Positions 16,721 to 23,940 of a DNA stretch of 64,000 nt are shown piece by piece. Below the pieces are notes generated by a model, which searched no databases, was not told where the DNA came from, and worked only from the letters and a program-made list of their open reading frames with translations. How positions within the stretch are numbered: position 1 is the first letter of the stretch; every line of letters begins with the position of its first letter. Location: the NCBI GenBank assembly GCA_964555235.1, contig CAZKRU010000011.1, positions 1 through 64,000 on the forward strand, written 5' to 3'. The stretch comes from CAZKRU01 sp964555235 (GTDB lineage: Bacteria > Verrucomicrobiota > Verrucomicrobiia > Methylacidiphilales > CAMAQI01). The position numbers were made by a program, and so were the translations under genes.

Positions 16721-16945
16721 ATGCGAACAACGCTTGATATTGATAATGATCTACTGACCCTAGCAAAAAGCCTCGCACAGCAACAACGCGTTCCGCTGGG
16801 TAAAGCAATCTCCCTTCTCATTCGGAAAGGACTGGAACCTTCCGCTCCACACAAAAACATGCGTAACGGACTTCGGGTCATTTCCCGACGCCAAGACGCG
16901 AAACCGGTGACTTTGGAAATCGTGAATTCGCTCCGAGATGAATAA
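16721..16945 (+). CDS. Antitoxin of a PIN toxin pair (VapB-like, ribbon-helix-helix type)
   Basis: 74 residues from the ATG at 16721 (MRTTLDIDNDLLTLAKSLAQ). A beta strand followed by two helices, with a VPLGKAISLLIRKGL second helix, is the usual ribbon-helix-helix DNA-binding layout of VapB antitoxins. A TTG three bases upstream is a less likely start. The 3' end overlaps the toxin start by eight bases. Antitoxins of this kind bind their own promoter and block the toxin active site. Confidence 0.8.
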   Translation: MRTTLDIDNDLLTLAKSLAQQQRVPLGKAISLLIRKGLEPSAPHKNMRNGLRVISRRQDAKPVTLEIVNSLRDE

Positions 16946-17378
16946 ACCGACTTTTCTTTTAGATGTGAATGTCTTGGTCGCCTTGTTTGACGAAGCCCAT
17001 ATCCATCATTCTGCTGCTCACGACTGGTTTGAAACAGTAGAGAGTTGGAGTACCTGTCCTATCACTGAAAATGGGCTCCTGCGAATTCTCTCCAATCCCT
17101 CTTATCCCAACACACCCCTTCCCATCTCCGATCTCGCTGAACGATTAGAAGAATTCAAGGTAGCCACGGAAACCCATCATTTTTGGAGTGACGACTACTC
17201 CTTCTCCGAATGGATGAGCCATCGCAAAACTCCGATCCGTTCTTCTGAATTAACAGATGCCTACCTCCTTGAGCTCTGCCGAAGTAAGAAAGGAGTACTC
17301 GCTACTTTTGACCAACGCATTCGCTCTACTTGGATCGGACCGGAATCCTCAGACGTTCTCGAATACTTGCGACCTTAA
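16938..17378 (+). CDS. PIN-domain toxin (VapC-like)
   Basis: 146 residues. Acidic PIN residues are visible at Asp9 (LLDVNVLVALFD), Glu44 (ITENGLLRIL), Asp107 (LTDAYLLELC) and Asp125 (ATFDQRI). The SNPSYPNTP segment after the Glu is common in this VapC subgroup. It overlaps the antitoxin gene by eight bases and its own 3' end overlaps the convergent MBOAT-type gene by four bases (17375-17378). Predicted Mg-dependent ribonuclease. Confidence 0.87.
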   Translation: MNKPTFLLDVNVLVALFDEAHIHHSAAHDWFETVESWSTCPITENGLLRILSNPSYPNTPLPISDLAERLEEFKVATETHHFWSDDYSFSEWMSHRKTPIRSSELTDAYLLELCRSKKGVLATFDQRIRSTWIGPESSDVLEYLRP

Positions 17379-18343
17379 TAAGAGTACGAGACGGCTTGCA
17401 CCCCCCGATCCACTAACGCACTCAATACTTCTGATACAAATTTCGGCGGAAAAAGTAACGGAACCAAAAGCACCAAACTCAACACGGCCACCGGCTTATA
17501 CCAAGCCCCCCAGCGATCTTTCAGTTCGTATTTTTTCTCAAACCAAACCATAAGCCCTTGAAACAAAAAGTAGGCCGTCGGGCCTCCAAAACCAGATTGG
17601 ATCGGAAGTGTGATCGCAATCTCGTGCAGAATCCCCGAAAAGAGAAAAGAGAGAAAATGAATTGTGGTTCCAGAACAATGCTTCAGAAGCGGGCGCACAA
17701 AAATAAGACTCAACATCTCAACATAGGGAAAGTTCCACCGCCTCGACCAAAAATCATGAAGACTTTGAAATTTGAACGGATTTTGAAAAAAATGACTGTA
17801 TGAAACGCCGAACCGTTCCCAAATCACAAGCCCGGCCCTTAATATTCCAAAATGAAAAATCAAGCTCAGTCCAGGCAATAGCAAAAGATAGCTAGCAAGA
17901 AGTGAATAGCGCTGATTTGTTCTTAAAAACAGAAAGATCGCAAGAAAACCAACTCCTAACAAGATTGATCCAAACGCGAGAATCAGCTCATTCCAATTCC
18001 ACGTCCGTTGTTTGAATGTTCTCGCAAATGGCCTCGGATTCACCCCGATCCATGCATAATAAAACAAAAACTTCTTTTGCCACGAAATGGTCGTGTATTG
18101 CCCCGACTCGAACATCCCAATATTTTTACAACTCAGCAATAGACCCGTCGTTAAGAGGAACATTCGGCTTAACGGAGATAAATCGATCGCAAGCCAATGA
18201 ATCACCATCAGATTGAAAAACAGAGCCCCCCATAAAATCTCTCTTTTTCGAATCCATCGATTGGCGGCCATTCCGAACCCCAAAAACGGAATGGTCGCAA
18301 CGAAAATGACGGAGACAAGAATCATCGCGTCAAATGACTCCAA
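17375..18343 (-). CDS. MBOAT-type membrane acyltransferase (wax-synthase-like)
   Basis: 322 residues with about eight hydrophobic segments. The SLHDFWSRRWNFPYVEM block near 193-209 and the GILHEIAITLP block with its His near 242 match the conserved region of wax-synthase-type MBOAT proteins, whose histidine is catalytic. Such enzymes move acyl or acetyl groups onto hydroxyls of lipids or glycans at the membrane. It is the last gene of the ten-gene cluster, overlapping the preceding gene by 22 bp. Substrate unknown. Confidence 0.75.
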   Translation of the reverse strand: MESFDAMILVSVIFVATIPFLGFGMAANRWIRKREILWGALFFNLMVIHWLAIDLSPLSRMFLLTTGLLLSCKNIGMFESGQYTTISWQKKFLFYYAWIGVNPRPFARTFKQRTWNWNELILAFGSILLGVGFLAIFLFLRTNQRYSLLASYLLLLPGLSLIFHFGILRAGLVIWERFGVSYSHFFQNPFKFQSLHDFWSRRWNFPYVEMLSLIFVRPLLKHCSGTTIHFLSFLFSGILHEIAITLPIQSGFGGPTAYFLFQGLMVWFEKKYELKDRWGAWYKPVAVLSLVLLVPLLFPPKFVSEVLSALVDRGVQAVSYSY

Positions 18344-18738
18344 GTCGTATATCCGTAAATCGCGATCATCCCCAGAAAAAGAGCCAGTAACGCCAGTTCC
18401 CCGAACTTTTCAAATAAGTTACGAGGAGGATGCGCTTGACGAAAACAACTCAATTGAAGAATCACCCGTGTCCCCCAATAAACGGTGATAAAACCGCAAA
18501 TCCCCATACTTAATTTTGATGCAATTACCAGCTCATCCGCACAAAAAAGCGAGAGAAGACTAAAAAACAGGTGGATCGTCCAAATATACCCGGCATAAGT
18601 CCAGAAAACCAACCCTGTCAGGGGCTCCATTTTCTTTACTTGCGCTCGCCACCCTAAGACCAACGGAATCGGAAGGCTCACAAGACAGAGCAATAAATGT
18701 AAAATTCCTCCGCCGACGATAAGTGTTTGTAGTTTCAT
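18322..18738 (-). CDS. Small integral membrane protein of unknown function
   Basis: 138 residues with four hydrophobic segments (near 7-27, 40-66, 73-92 and 113-130). No motif that I recognise. It starts six bases after the preceding stop and overlaps the MBOAT-type gene by 22 bp, so it belongs to the same transcript. It may be a partner subunit of one of the neighbouring membrane enzymes; this rests on position only. Confidence 0.7.
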   Translation of the reverse strand: MKLQTLIVGGGILHLLLCLVSLPIPLVLGWRAQVKKMEPLTGLVFWTYAGYIWTIHLFFSLLSLFCADELVIASKLSMGICGFITVYWGTRVILQLSCFRQAHPPRNLFEKFGELALLALFLGMIAIYGYTTWSHLTR

Positions 18739-18744
18739 TAATTT

Positions 18745-20130
18745 TTAAAGTTGAGATCCCGTTTCGACACAGTTTTTGATATGATTTAACACCCGAAGAT
18801 GGATCTTGTGAATAAACCAATTCGTCCAAGGCTGCCAATAAAACTGTGGCCACAGATCATGGTGATACCACGTCGTTCCATAAACATTTGTAGTTCCATC
18901 GGAGACCTTTTCCAATCGAAACTCTCCTCGTTCCGATTCAAAGAATCCGTGAAGATGAGGCGGCGCGATCGAATGATAGGGAGAGAGTTCATCCATGGGA
19001 CTTGGCTGTTCAATGACTGAAAACGCCAAGTGGAGTGGAGGATTCCAAACTGTGATTGGCTCCACGAAAGACCCTGTTGAAAAAACGCAATGTCGTACAG
19101 CGCCAACGCCTTTCCCATTAATTCGTGCCTCTACAGGATAGGCCACGCCAGTTTTAAAAATCCACTCCGTCGGAGGTTCAATCTTTTGAAATTGTATAAT
19201 CTGAGGCCATATCTCCTCTGGACTTGCCTTAATTTGGATACACGAAGTGACGGGATAGGTTGGAAGCTCGCCTTGAAAACGATTTTCCATCATCAGCAAT
19301 AAGGGAAACAATACGAAAAGTTGACAAAAGAGCTTCTCTTTTGCCCGTTGATCCCAGTAATGCATTTGTATGACATGACCAACCAACCCTCCCAAAGTAG
19401 CCGTAAAATAGGCAACTGGTGCCGCGAGAACCAAACAAATCACCCCCTCCAACGCAAACCCAAGCAACAAAATTCCTACACAAGTGATCGAAAGACATGC
19501 CACCGAAATCGACTGCCGTGATGAACGCCTTTCATGATAGCCGTGAAGAAGCGCGGCCCCCATCCCCATCATAAACGGAAGCACAATAAAAAGAACGCCG
19601 CCGTAGCTATCGATCTTTTCCGTCGATAAATAGATCATTCCAACTCCAATCAAGGAGCTCATGAATGATGAAACAATCGCACTCCCCCACTTTCCTTGGG
19701 GAAGAAATTTCGCCAAAAATCCAGGGGGCCGTTCCGCAAGCGAGCCGTTGTTTCGTTGCGCTGGAAGCAAACAGAGCAGTAAAAAAAACAAAACATTCAC
19801 GAAGGGGAGAAAAAACAATCCCGACATCCAACGAGGAAGCCCCGCATCCTTTAACCTTCCCACTGTCAAAAGAACTCCCACAAAAATAAACGGGATTGAA
19901 GTCAGAAACATTATCAACAAAAAGGTGCGATGTTGATCTGTAAGATGTTGAAAATCAAACGAGATCATGGCATTCCAATGATCGAATATCGACACGGGTT
20001 GATTCGCAATGATCATCGAAACTATTCGGTCAATGTTGTACTTCAGAATCACTAGCCCAAACCCGATCGCAAAATACATTTTCCGCCCGATCTCTTTTCC
20101 AACAAAATCCATTATTTTTTCTTTCTTCAC
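18745..20130 (-). CDS. DUF805-like membrane domain fused to an SRPBCC (polyketide-cyclase-like) domain
   Basis: 461 residues. The N-terminal part has several membrane segments and a GRLKDAGLPRWMSGLFFLP stretch near 91-109, resembling the RRLHDxGxSGWW core of DUF805. More membrane segments follow to about 285. The C-terminal 160 residues (TSCIQIKASPEEIWPQIIQF; TWYHHDLWPQFYWQPWTNWF; final KIHLRVLNHIKN) read as a soluble SRPBCC/START-like fold with a hydrophobic ligand cavity. The fusion suggests a membrane-anchored lipid- or hydrophobe-handling protein. It overlaps the upstream SDR gene by four bases. Confidence 0.7.
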   Translation of the reverse strand: MKKEKIMDFVGKEIGRKMYFAIGFGLVILKYNIDRIVSMIIANQPVSIFDHWNAMISFDFQHLTDQHRTFLLIMFLTSIPFIFVGVLLTVGRLKDAGLPRWMSGLFFLPFVNVLFFLLLCLLPAQRNNGSLAERPPGFLAKFLPQGKWGSAIVSSFMSSLIGVGMIYLSTEKIDSYGGVLFIVLPFMMGMGAALLHGYHERRSSRQSISVACLSITCVGILLLGFALEGVICLVLAAPVAYFTATLGGLVGHVIQMHYWDQRAKEKLFCQLFVLFPLLLMMENRFQGELPTYPVTSCIQIKASPEEIWPQIIQFQKIEPPTEWIFKTGVAYPVEARINGKGVGAVRHCVFSTGSFVEPITVWNPPLHLAFSVIEQPSPMDELSPYHSIAPPHLHGFFESERGEFRLEKVSDGTTNVYGTTWYHHDLWPQFYWQPWTNWFIHKIHLRVLNHIKNCVETGSQL

Positions 20131-20996
20131 TTGGCTCCCCTCAAATATCGTTCAAAATTATCATCCAAAAATTCAAACCCCCGAAGAGTCGCTTCACTGG
20201 AAACGATTCTCTGCGAGTCCTGCACTGCCTGCGCCATCTCCCCCATCCACACGCTCATCCCCAGCCGATCAATCGGCACGGTCATTTTTATCGGATAATA
20301 CTGCCGAATCACACGCTCAAATTCACTCCATTGAAAAGGATACGGAGCAACTCCGTTGATCATTTCGGGAGAATCCATCTGGTTCAGAATCCAATCGATC
20401 ATTCGAACCAGATCTCGAAGACTGATCCAAGGGATCCAAGTCTCCGGCGTGGAAAGGCGAGGAAAAATTCCACACTTCCAAAATGGGTGGACATATCCCA
20501 AAAACCGTTCTTTCCATGCAAAAACATTTCCGATCCGCACTTTTGTCACTCGCACTCCATCGTGTTTCGCTTCCCCTGCAACTGCCTCCCACGCTTTGCA
20601 AACCTGATAACGAAATTCCCCCTCAGGATCGAGAACCGATCTCTCATTAATCACCTCATCTCCTTGATCCCCATAAATTCCAACTGCGGACGCGGTAATC
20701 AGTTGCTTGGGCTTTACCTTTGCCGCATGAATTCGATCAACAACCCATTGGGTCGACTCCATCCGACTTTGAAGAATTCGTTTCTTTTTACTCTCAGTCC
20801 AATACCCGACCACCAGTTCACCCGCCAAATTGACGATCACATCGACCTCCGGCATCGAATCCTCATAGCCGAGAGAAAAAGCATTTCGCCGATCCGGATT
20901 CCTTGAAACCTGATAAACCGTATACGCCTTCGACAACCAAAACGAAGTGAGACTTCTCCCAATCAAACCACTTGCACCCGTGATTAAAACCCTCAT
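20127..20996 (-). CDS. TIGR01777-type SDR (SDR39U1/YfcH-like NAD(P)-dependent epimerase family)
   Basis: 289 residues from the ATG at 20996 (MRVLITGASGLIGRSLTSFW, a GxxGxxG nucleotide fold). Family features are VNLAGELVVGYWTESKK near 59-75, ITASAVGIYG near 103-112, the GNVFAWKERFLGYVHPFWK region and the final RGFEFLDDNFERYLRGA, typical of YfcH. The substrate is unknown for the family. Its start overlaps the DUF2071 gene by ATGA (20993-20996) and its stop overlaps the next gene by ATGA. Confidence 0.85.
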   Translation of the reverse strand: MRVLITGASGLIGRSLTSFWLSKAYTVYQVSRNPDRRNAFSLGYEDSMPEVDVIVNLAGELVVGYWTESKKKRILQSRMESTQWVVDRIHAAKVKPKQLITASAVGIYGDQGDEVINERSVLDPEGEFRYQVCKAWEAVAGEAKHDGVRVTKVRIGNVFAWKERFLGYVHPFWKCGIFPRLSTPETWIPWISLRDLVRMIDWILNQMDSPEMINGVAPYPFQWSEFERVIRQYYPIKMTVPIDRLGMSVWMGEMAQAVQDSQRIVSSEATLRGFEFLDDNFERYLRGAK

Positions 20997-21718
20997 GTCT
21001 CGATGATCTCTCCCCGATTCCATTGGTATCGAATCGGATTTACTTCAAAAGCCATTAAAAATTCGGCGGGATACGGCTTGAGAAATTCAAATTCAATCCC
21101 CGAAGCCCTCATCGGTTGATATTGCCATACCTTTTCGTCCCTTTTAATAAAAACCGCATTTACTTTCTTTCCCTCTTCCTGAGAAAAGAATCCGCACGGC
21201 TTGTATTGCAAAAAATGCTTTGCTTCCTCAAGACTCTGAAAGGGTGCCGTTGCAGGAAGTTGAGGAATCTGATCCCGAAGGAATTGCCCTTGAGCATTCC
21301 CTCCGTTTGCCAGCACTTCAAATCGCACTTCTTTGACGTTTTTTTCGACCTGAATCTTGGCTGGATGAAAGTTAAACTCCGTCATGAGATTCCCCAGCGG
21401 AGCCAACCAGCCGGGCTGACTGTCACTTCTAAAGAAATAGAGTCCTTCAATGACTTCTCCCTCTTTGGTCGTGAACTTTGCCAGCGTTCGATACGCGACA
21501 TGCCAGTAATCAATTCCCAACGGAAACCAACGAGGTCGCATTCCCGTCAAACGACAGATCACTACATTCCAGAACGCATATCCGTCTTTTGTGACTGCTT
21601 CGAAGGGCTTAGGAAGAAGGTCTTGAATCACTTTTTCGGGACTCTGATAGGTGATCAACCAACAATCCTCGAGATTTCCGACCATCGTTATCGGATTTTT
21701 TTGAAAAAGTCTCATCAT
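20993..21718 (-). CDS. DUF2071-like (YqjF, acetoacetate-decarboxylase-like fold) protein
   Basis: 241 residues, soluble. The pattern of LLPKPFEAVTKDGYAFWNVV near 34-53, MRPRWFPLGIDYWHVAYRTL and a later GLYFFRSDSQPGW matches DUF2071/YqjF proteins, whose fold resembles acetoacetate decarboxylase and whose function is unsettled. Overlaps both neighbours by four bases, in the middle of the ten-gene cluster. A role on a small carboxylated or acyl compound is inference. Confidence 0.7.
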   Translation of the reverse strand: MMRLFQKNPITMVGNLEDCWLITYQSPEKVIQDLLPKPFEAVTKDGYAFWNVVICRLTGMRPRWFPLGIDYWHVAYRTLAKFTTKEGEVIEGLYFFRSDSQPGWLAPLGNLMTEFNFHPAKIQVEKNVKEVRFEVLANGGNAQGQFLRDQIPQLPATAPFQSLEEAKHFLQYKPCGFFSQEEGKKVNAVFIKRDEKVWQYQPMRASGIEFEFLKPYPAEFLMAFEVNPIRYQWNRGEIIET

Positions 21719-22227
21719 TTAACCCCTTTCCATCCTGTCATCCAACCGACCGATAATACGAATAGTCCATTTTGAACCATCAACCACATGGCGATGGTGA
21801 TTCGCCACTCACAGCCAATTCGACTCAGCTGCCAACCAAGAGCAAACATCATCACCAAATTCGAAACCAATATAACCCCCATCAGCACCCTGGGCTCAAA
21901 ACAGTTAAACGCCGTCATCAACGCTAAACCGCTCAGTAAAATACCTTCCCCCATTCCCATGGTTCTCAATCCTGGCAAAATGAGATCGCTGAGGGATATT
22001 CTTGCGGCAAAACCAAGCAGTGGCAAAAACAGAGCCCAAGAGACTCCGGCTCCGAACGTGAAGATAATCCATGCGGGAATTTTTGAATAAAACATGGAAG
22101 GGATTGAATGATCCATAAAAAGACCGAACGCCACTGAACCAAGGATCGCAATCCCAAGGAGGAGAATTACTTGAAGTGAATTTTCCCTCAATGCTGTAAT
22201 CATTTCATTATTTCGAAAACCACTCAT
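21715..22227 (-). CDS. Membrane protein of unknown function
   Basis: 170 residues with about five hydrophobic segments (near 17-38, 51-72, 90-107, 115-133 and 141-163). No recognised family. ATGA overlaps on both sides (22224-22227 and 21715-21718) show tight translational coupling with the DCC-type gene and the DUF2071 gene. Confidence 0.7.
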   Translation of the reverse strand: MSGFRNNEMITALRENSLQVILLLGIAILGSVAFGLFMDHSIPSMFYSKIPAWIIFTFGAGVSWALFLPLLGFAARISLSDLILPGLRTMGMGEGILLSGLALMTAFNCFEPRVLMGVILVSNLVMMFALGWQLSRIGCEWRITIAMWLMVQNGLFVLSVGWMTGWKGVK

Positions 22228-22661
22228 AAGTTCTTTTGATGTTTTTTGATTCTACAGTTTCCTTCACAACTGACCACTTCCTCTTCACTCTCAAACCATT
22301 CGAGCACACTGGAAATCTTTTTCCGATTCTTGGAGACCCAATGACAAAAGGGTTTCACTTTTTTTATCATGGCTGGATGAGCAAATTTCATTGCGATCTC
22401 TCGATAGTCTTTCAACGCGTAGAGCGTCATGATCCAAGCCTCCGCTCCTTGATAATAACCGTGATCCGAGAGTGCAATAATCTCTTCATCCCCTCGGTAT
22501 TCGTAAAGGCGTGGAAATATTTTTAAGGCTTCTTCTGAGTTATAGGGAACGAAGCTCACCGGAAAGTAAGCCGGATGATCCTCCACCCACTTCTTAAAAT
22601 CACGACATAATCCACAGTACGGATCATAAAACAACTTTAAGTAGTGGATGGACGGATTCAT
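22224..22661 (-). CDS. DCC-family (DUF393) thiol-disulfide-like protein
   Basis: 145 residues. LFYDPYCGLCRDFKKWVEDH near 10-29 is the hallmark D-x-x-C-x-x-C of the DCC family, a thioredoxin-like fold proposed to act in thiol redox chemistry. FVPYNSEEALKIFPRLYEY and the SDHGYYQGAEAWIMTLYALK block are also typical. An unusual extra CEGNC motif lies near the C-terminus (130-134), so the protein may carry a second thiol pair. Starts one base after the preceding stop. Confidence 0.85.
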   Translation of the reverse strand: MNPSIHYLKLFYDPYCGLCRDFKKWVEDHPAYFPVSFVPYNSEEALKIFPRLYEYRGDEEIIALSDHGYYQGAEAWIMTLYALKDYREIAMKFAHPAMIKKVKPFCHWVSKNRKKISSVLEWFESEEEVVSCEGNCRIKKHQKNL

Positions 22662-22662
22662 T

Positions 22663-23049
22663 TCACTCCATTGGCACTGCCGGTAAAGGAGGAAGCACCC
22701 CCTGCAACATTGCCTTACGACGCAACTTCGAAAAAATCCAAAGATTAAAGAAGTGCATCCCCCCTAAAACAAGCAGAACATACCCGACCTTCGTCGAGAG
22801 GAATTCAACGACTTGCTGGACGGTCTCGATCTCGGTATTCTCCTTCAGAACTAAGGTGATATAGCCAAAGTTAATTAAGTAGAATCCAACGACGAGGAGA
22901 TGATTCACCGAATCCGCAATCGGTTCATTCCCGCCAAACGCCTCCACCAGAAATGCCCGACCGTTTTGGTGAAGGGTTCTTGCGACCCAGATCGTGAAGC
23001 CCGCACTAATCACCAAATAAAGCCCATAAAGGGCAACCATCGCATTCAT
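22663..23049 (-). CDS. Membrane protein of unknown function
   Basis: 128 residues with three clear membrane segments (near 4-22, 48-66 and 87-106) and a Lys/Arg-rich cytosolic end. No family recognised. Its ATG overlaps the stop of the preceding 46-residue gene (ATGA at 23046-23049), and it ends one base before the DCC gene. Confidence 0.7.
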   Translation of the reverse strand: MNAMVALYGLYLVISAGFTIWVARTLHQNGRAFLVEAFGGNEPIADSVNHLLVVGFYLINFGYITLVLKENTEIETVQQVVEFLSTKVGYVLLVLGGMHFFNLWIFSKLRRKAMLQGVLPPLPAVPME

Positions 23050-23186
23050 AAAAGCTCTCCCTTCACATATTTCCTGTAGTTTCGATAATTATTGAAAATT
23101 CTTGTTAAAAAATTTTCTTCCGGTTTCTGTTTGCCCTTCTTCCTCACGGGAAGCTGGACTTGCTTGAGTATTCGTTGAATCGGCAT
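23046..23186 (-). CDS. Small basic protein, 46 residues, in the ten-gene cluster
   Basis: Open frame MPIQRILKQVQLPVRKKGKQ to a TGA, with a strong AAGGAG site upstream and an ATGA overlap with the next gene. Eleven bases separate it from the regulator gene stop. The peptide is rich in Lys, Arg, Tyr and Asn and has no membrane segment. I recognise no family, but the ribosome binding site and coupling make it likely to be translated. Confidence 0.65.
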   Translation of the reverse strand: MPIQRILKQVQLPVRKKGKQKPEENFLTRIFNNYRNYRKYVKGELL

Positions 23187-23197
23187 GGTCTCTCCTT

Positions 23198-23722
23198 TTA
23201 TTTGAGTTGTTTCAGTAGAAATGGAATCAGGTGACTTTGATCAGATTTCGCGACTTTATCCACGAGTGAGTTCGCCATCACCACAAACTCTTGTAACGAG
23301 ACAATTTGTTGATGAAACGTTTTCGCCTCGTCACCTTTTAAATCCTTGGTGGCCAATTCGCAGTTACGAAGCACCTCCAAGGCCGGCTCTATTTCACGCC
23401 GTCTTCGTTCCCGCGCTACTATGCAAAAGATTTTCCAGACTTGTTTTTCCGCTTCAAAATATTCTTTTCGTTCACCCTTACGGATCACGCTTCGAATCAA
23501 ACCCCAACCAACCAACTCCCGAAGATTCGCGTGGGCATGTCCACGACTTACCTTCAACTCCTCCATAATCTGATCGGTCGTCAACGCAACCGGACTCACC
23601 ATCAAAAGCGCGTGAATTTGAGCCATGATCCGGTTAATTCCCCAAGCATTTCCAATCGCTCCCCACTGGGTCACAAATTCGTCCTTGGCCTGTTGAAGAG
23701 GGGCTCGCTCCGGTTCTTTCAT
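23198..23722 (-). CDS. GbsR/MarR-type transcriptional regulator
   Basis: 174 residues from the ATG at 23722 (MKEPERAPLQQAKDEFVTQW). GNAWGINRIMAQIHALLMVS, TTDQIMEELKVSRGHAHANL and LVGWGLIRSVIRKGERKEYF form a winged helix-turn-helix of GbsR type. The C-terminal helices probably dimerise. An upstream in-frame extension to 23902 covers the promoter and is rejected. The gene heads the ten-gene minus-strand cluster and faces the ABC exporter cluster, so it may control both. Confidence 0.85.
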   Translation of the reverse strand: MKEPERAPLQQAKDEFVTQWGAIGNAWGINRIMAQIHALLMVSPVALTTDQIMEELKVSRGHAHANLRELVGWGLIRSVIRKGERKEYFEAEKQVWKIFCIVARERRRREIEPALEVLRNCELATKDLKGDEAKTFHQQIVSLQEFVVMANSLVDKVAKSDQSHLIPFLLKQLK

Positions 23723-23728
23723 ATTTTC

Positions 23729-23757
23729 AATATTTACTGAAATTACAGGAATGTCAA
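23729..23757 (-). promoter_or_regulatory. Promoter of the GbsR-type gene with a possible operator
   Basis: On the minus strand TTGACA (23757-23752) and AATATT (23734-23729) are 17 bp apart. CTGTAATTTCAG (23748-23737), a near-palindrome with one mismatched pair, fills the spacer and could be the regulator's own site. The ATG at 23722 lies six bases past the -10 box, implying a leaderless mRNA. Confidence 0.5.
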
Positions 23758-23940
23758 CATTTAAATCATTTTCCCTCCCCGTACTTTCTGCCAGAAAACG
23801 GCGTCGAGCACTTTGCATTGGACGTATAAACTCAAAAGACTCGACAAAAACGGAGGAAAGACAAGAATTCGACCTAAATCGATGAATACCTGTAAATGTC
23901 AATGGGCGGAAGACGCCGCACTTCCTGTCATTGTCATCTC

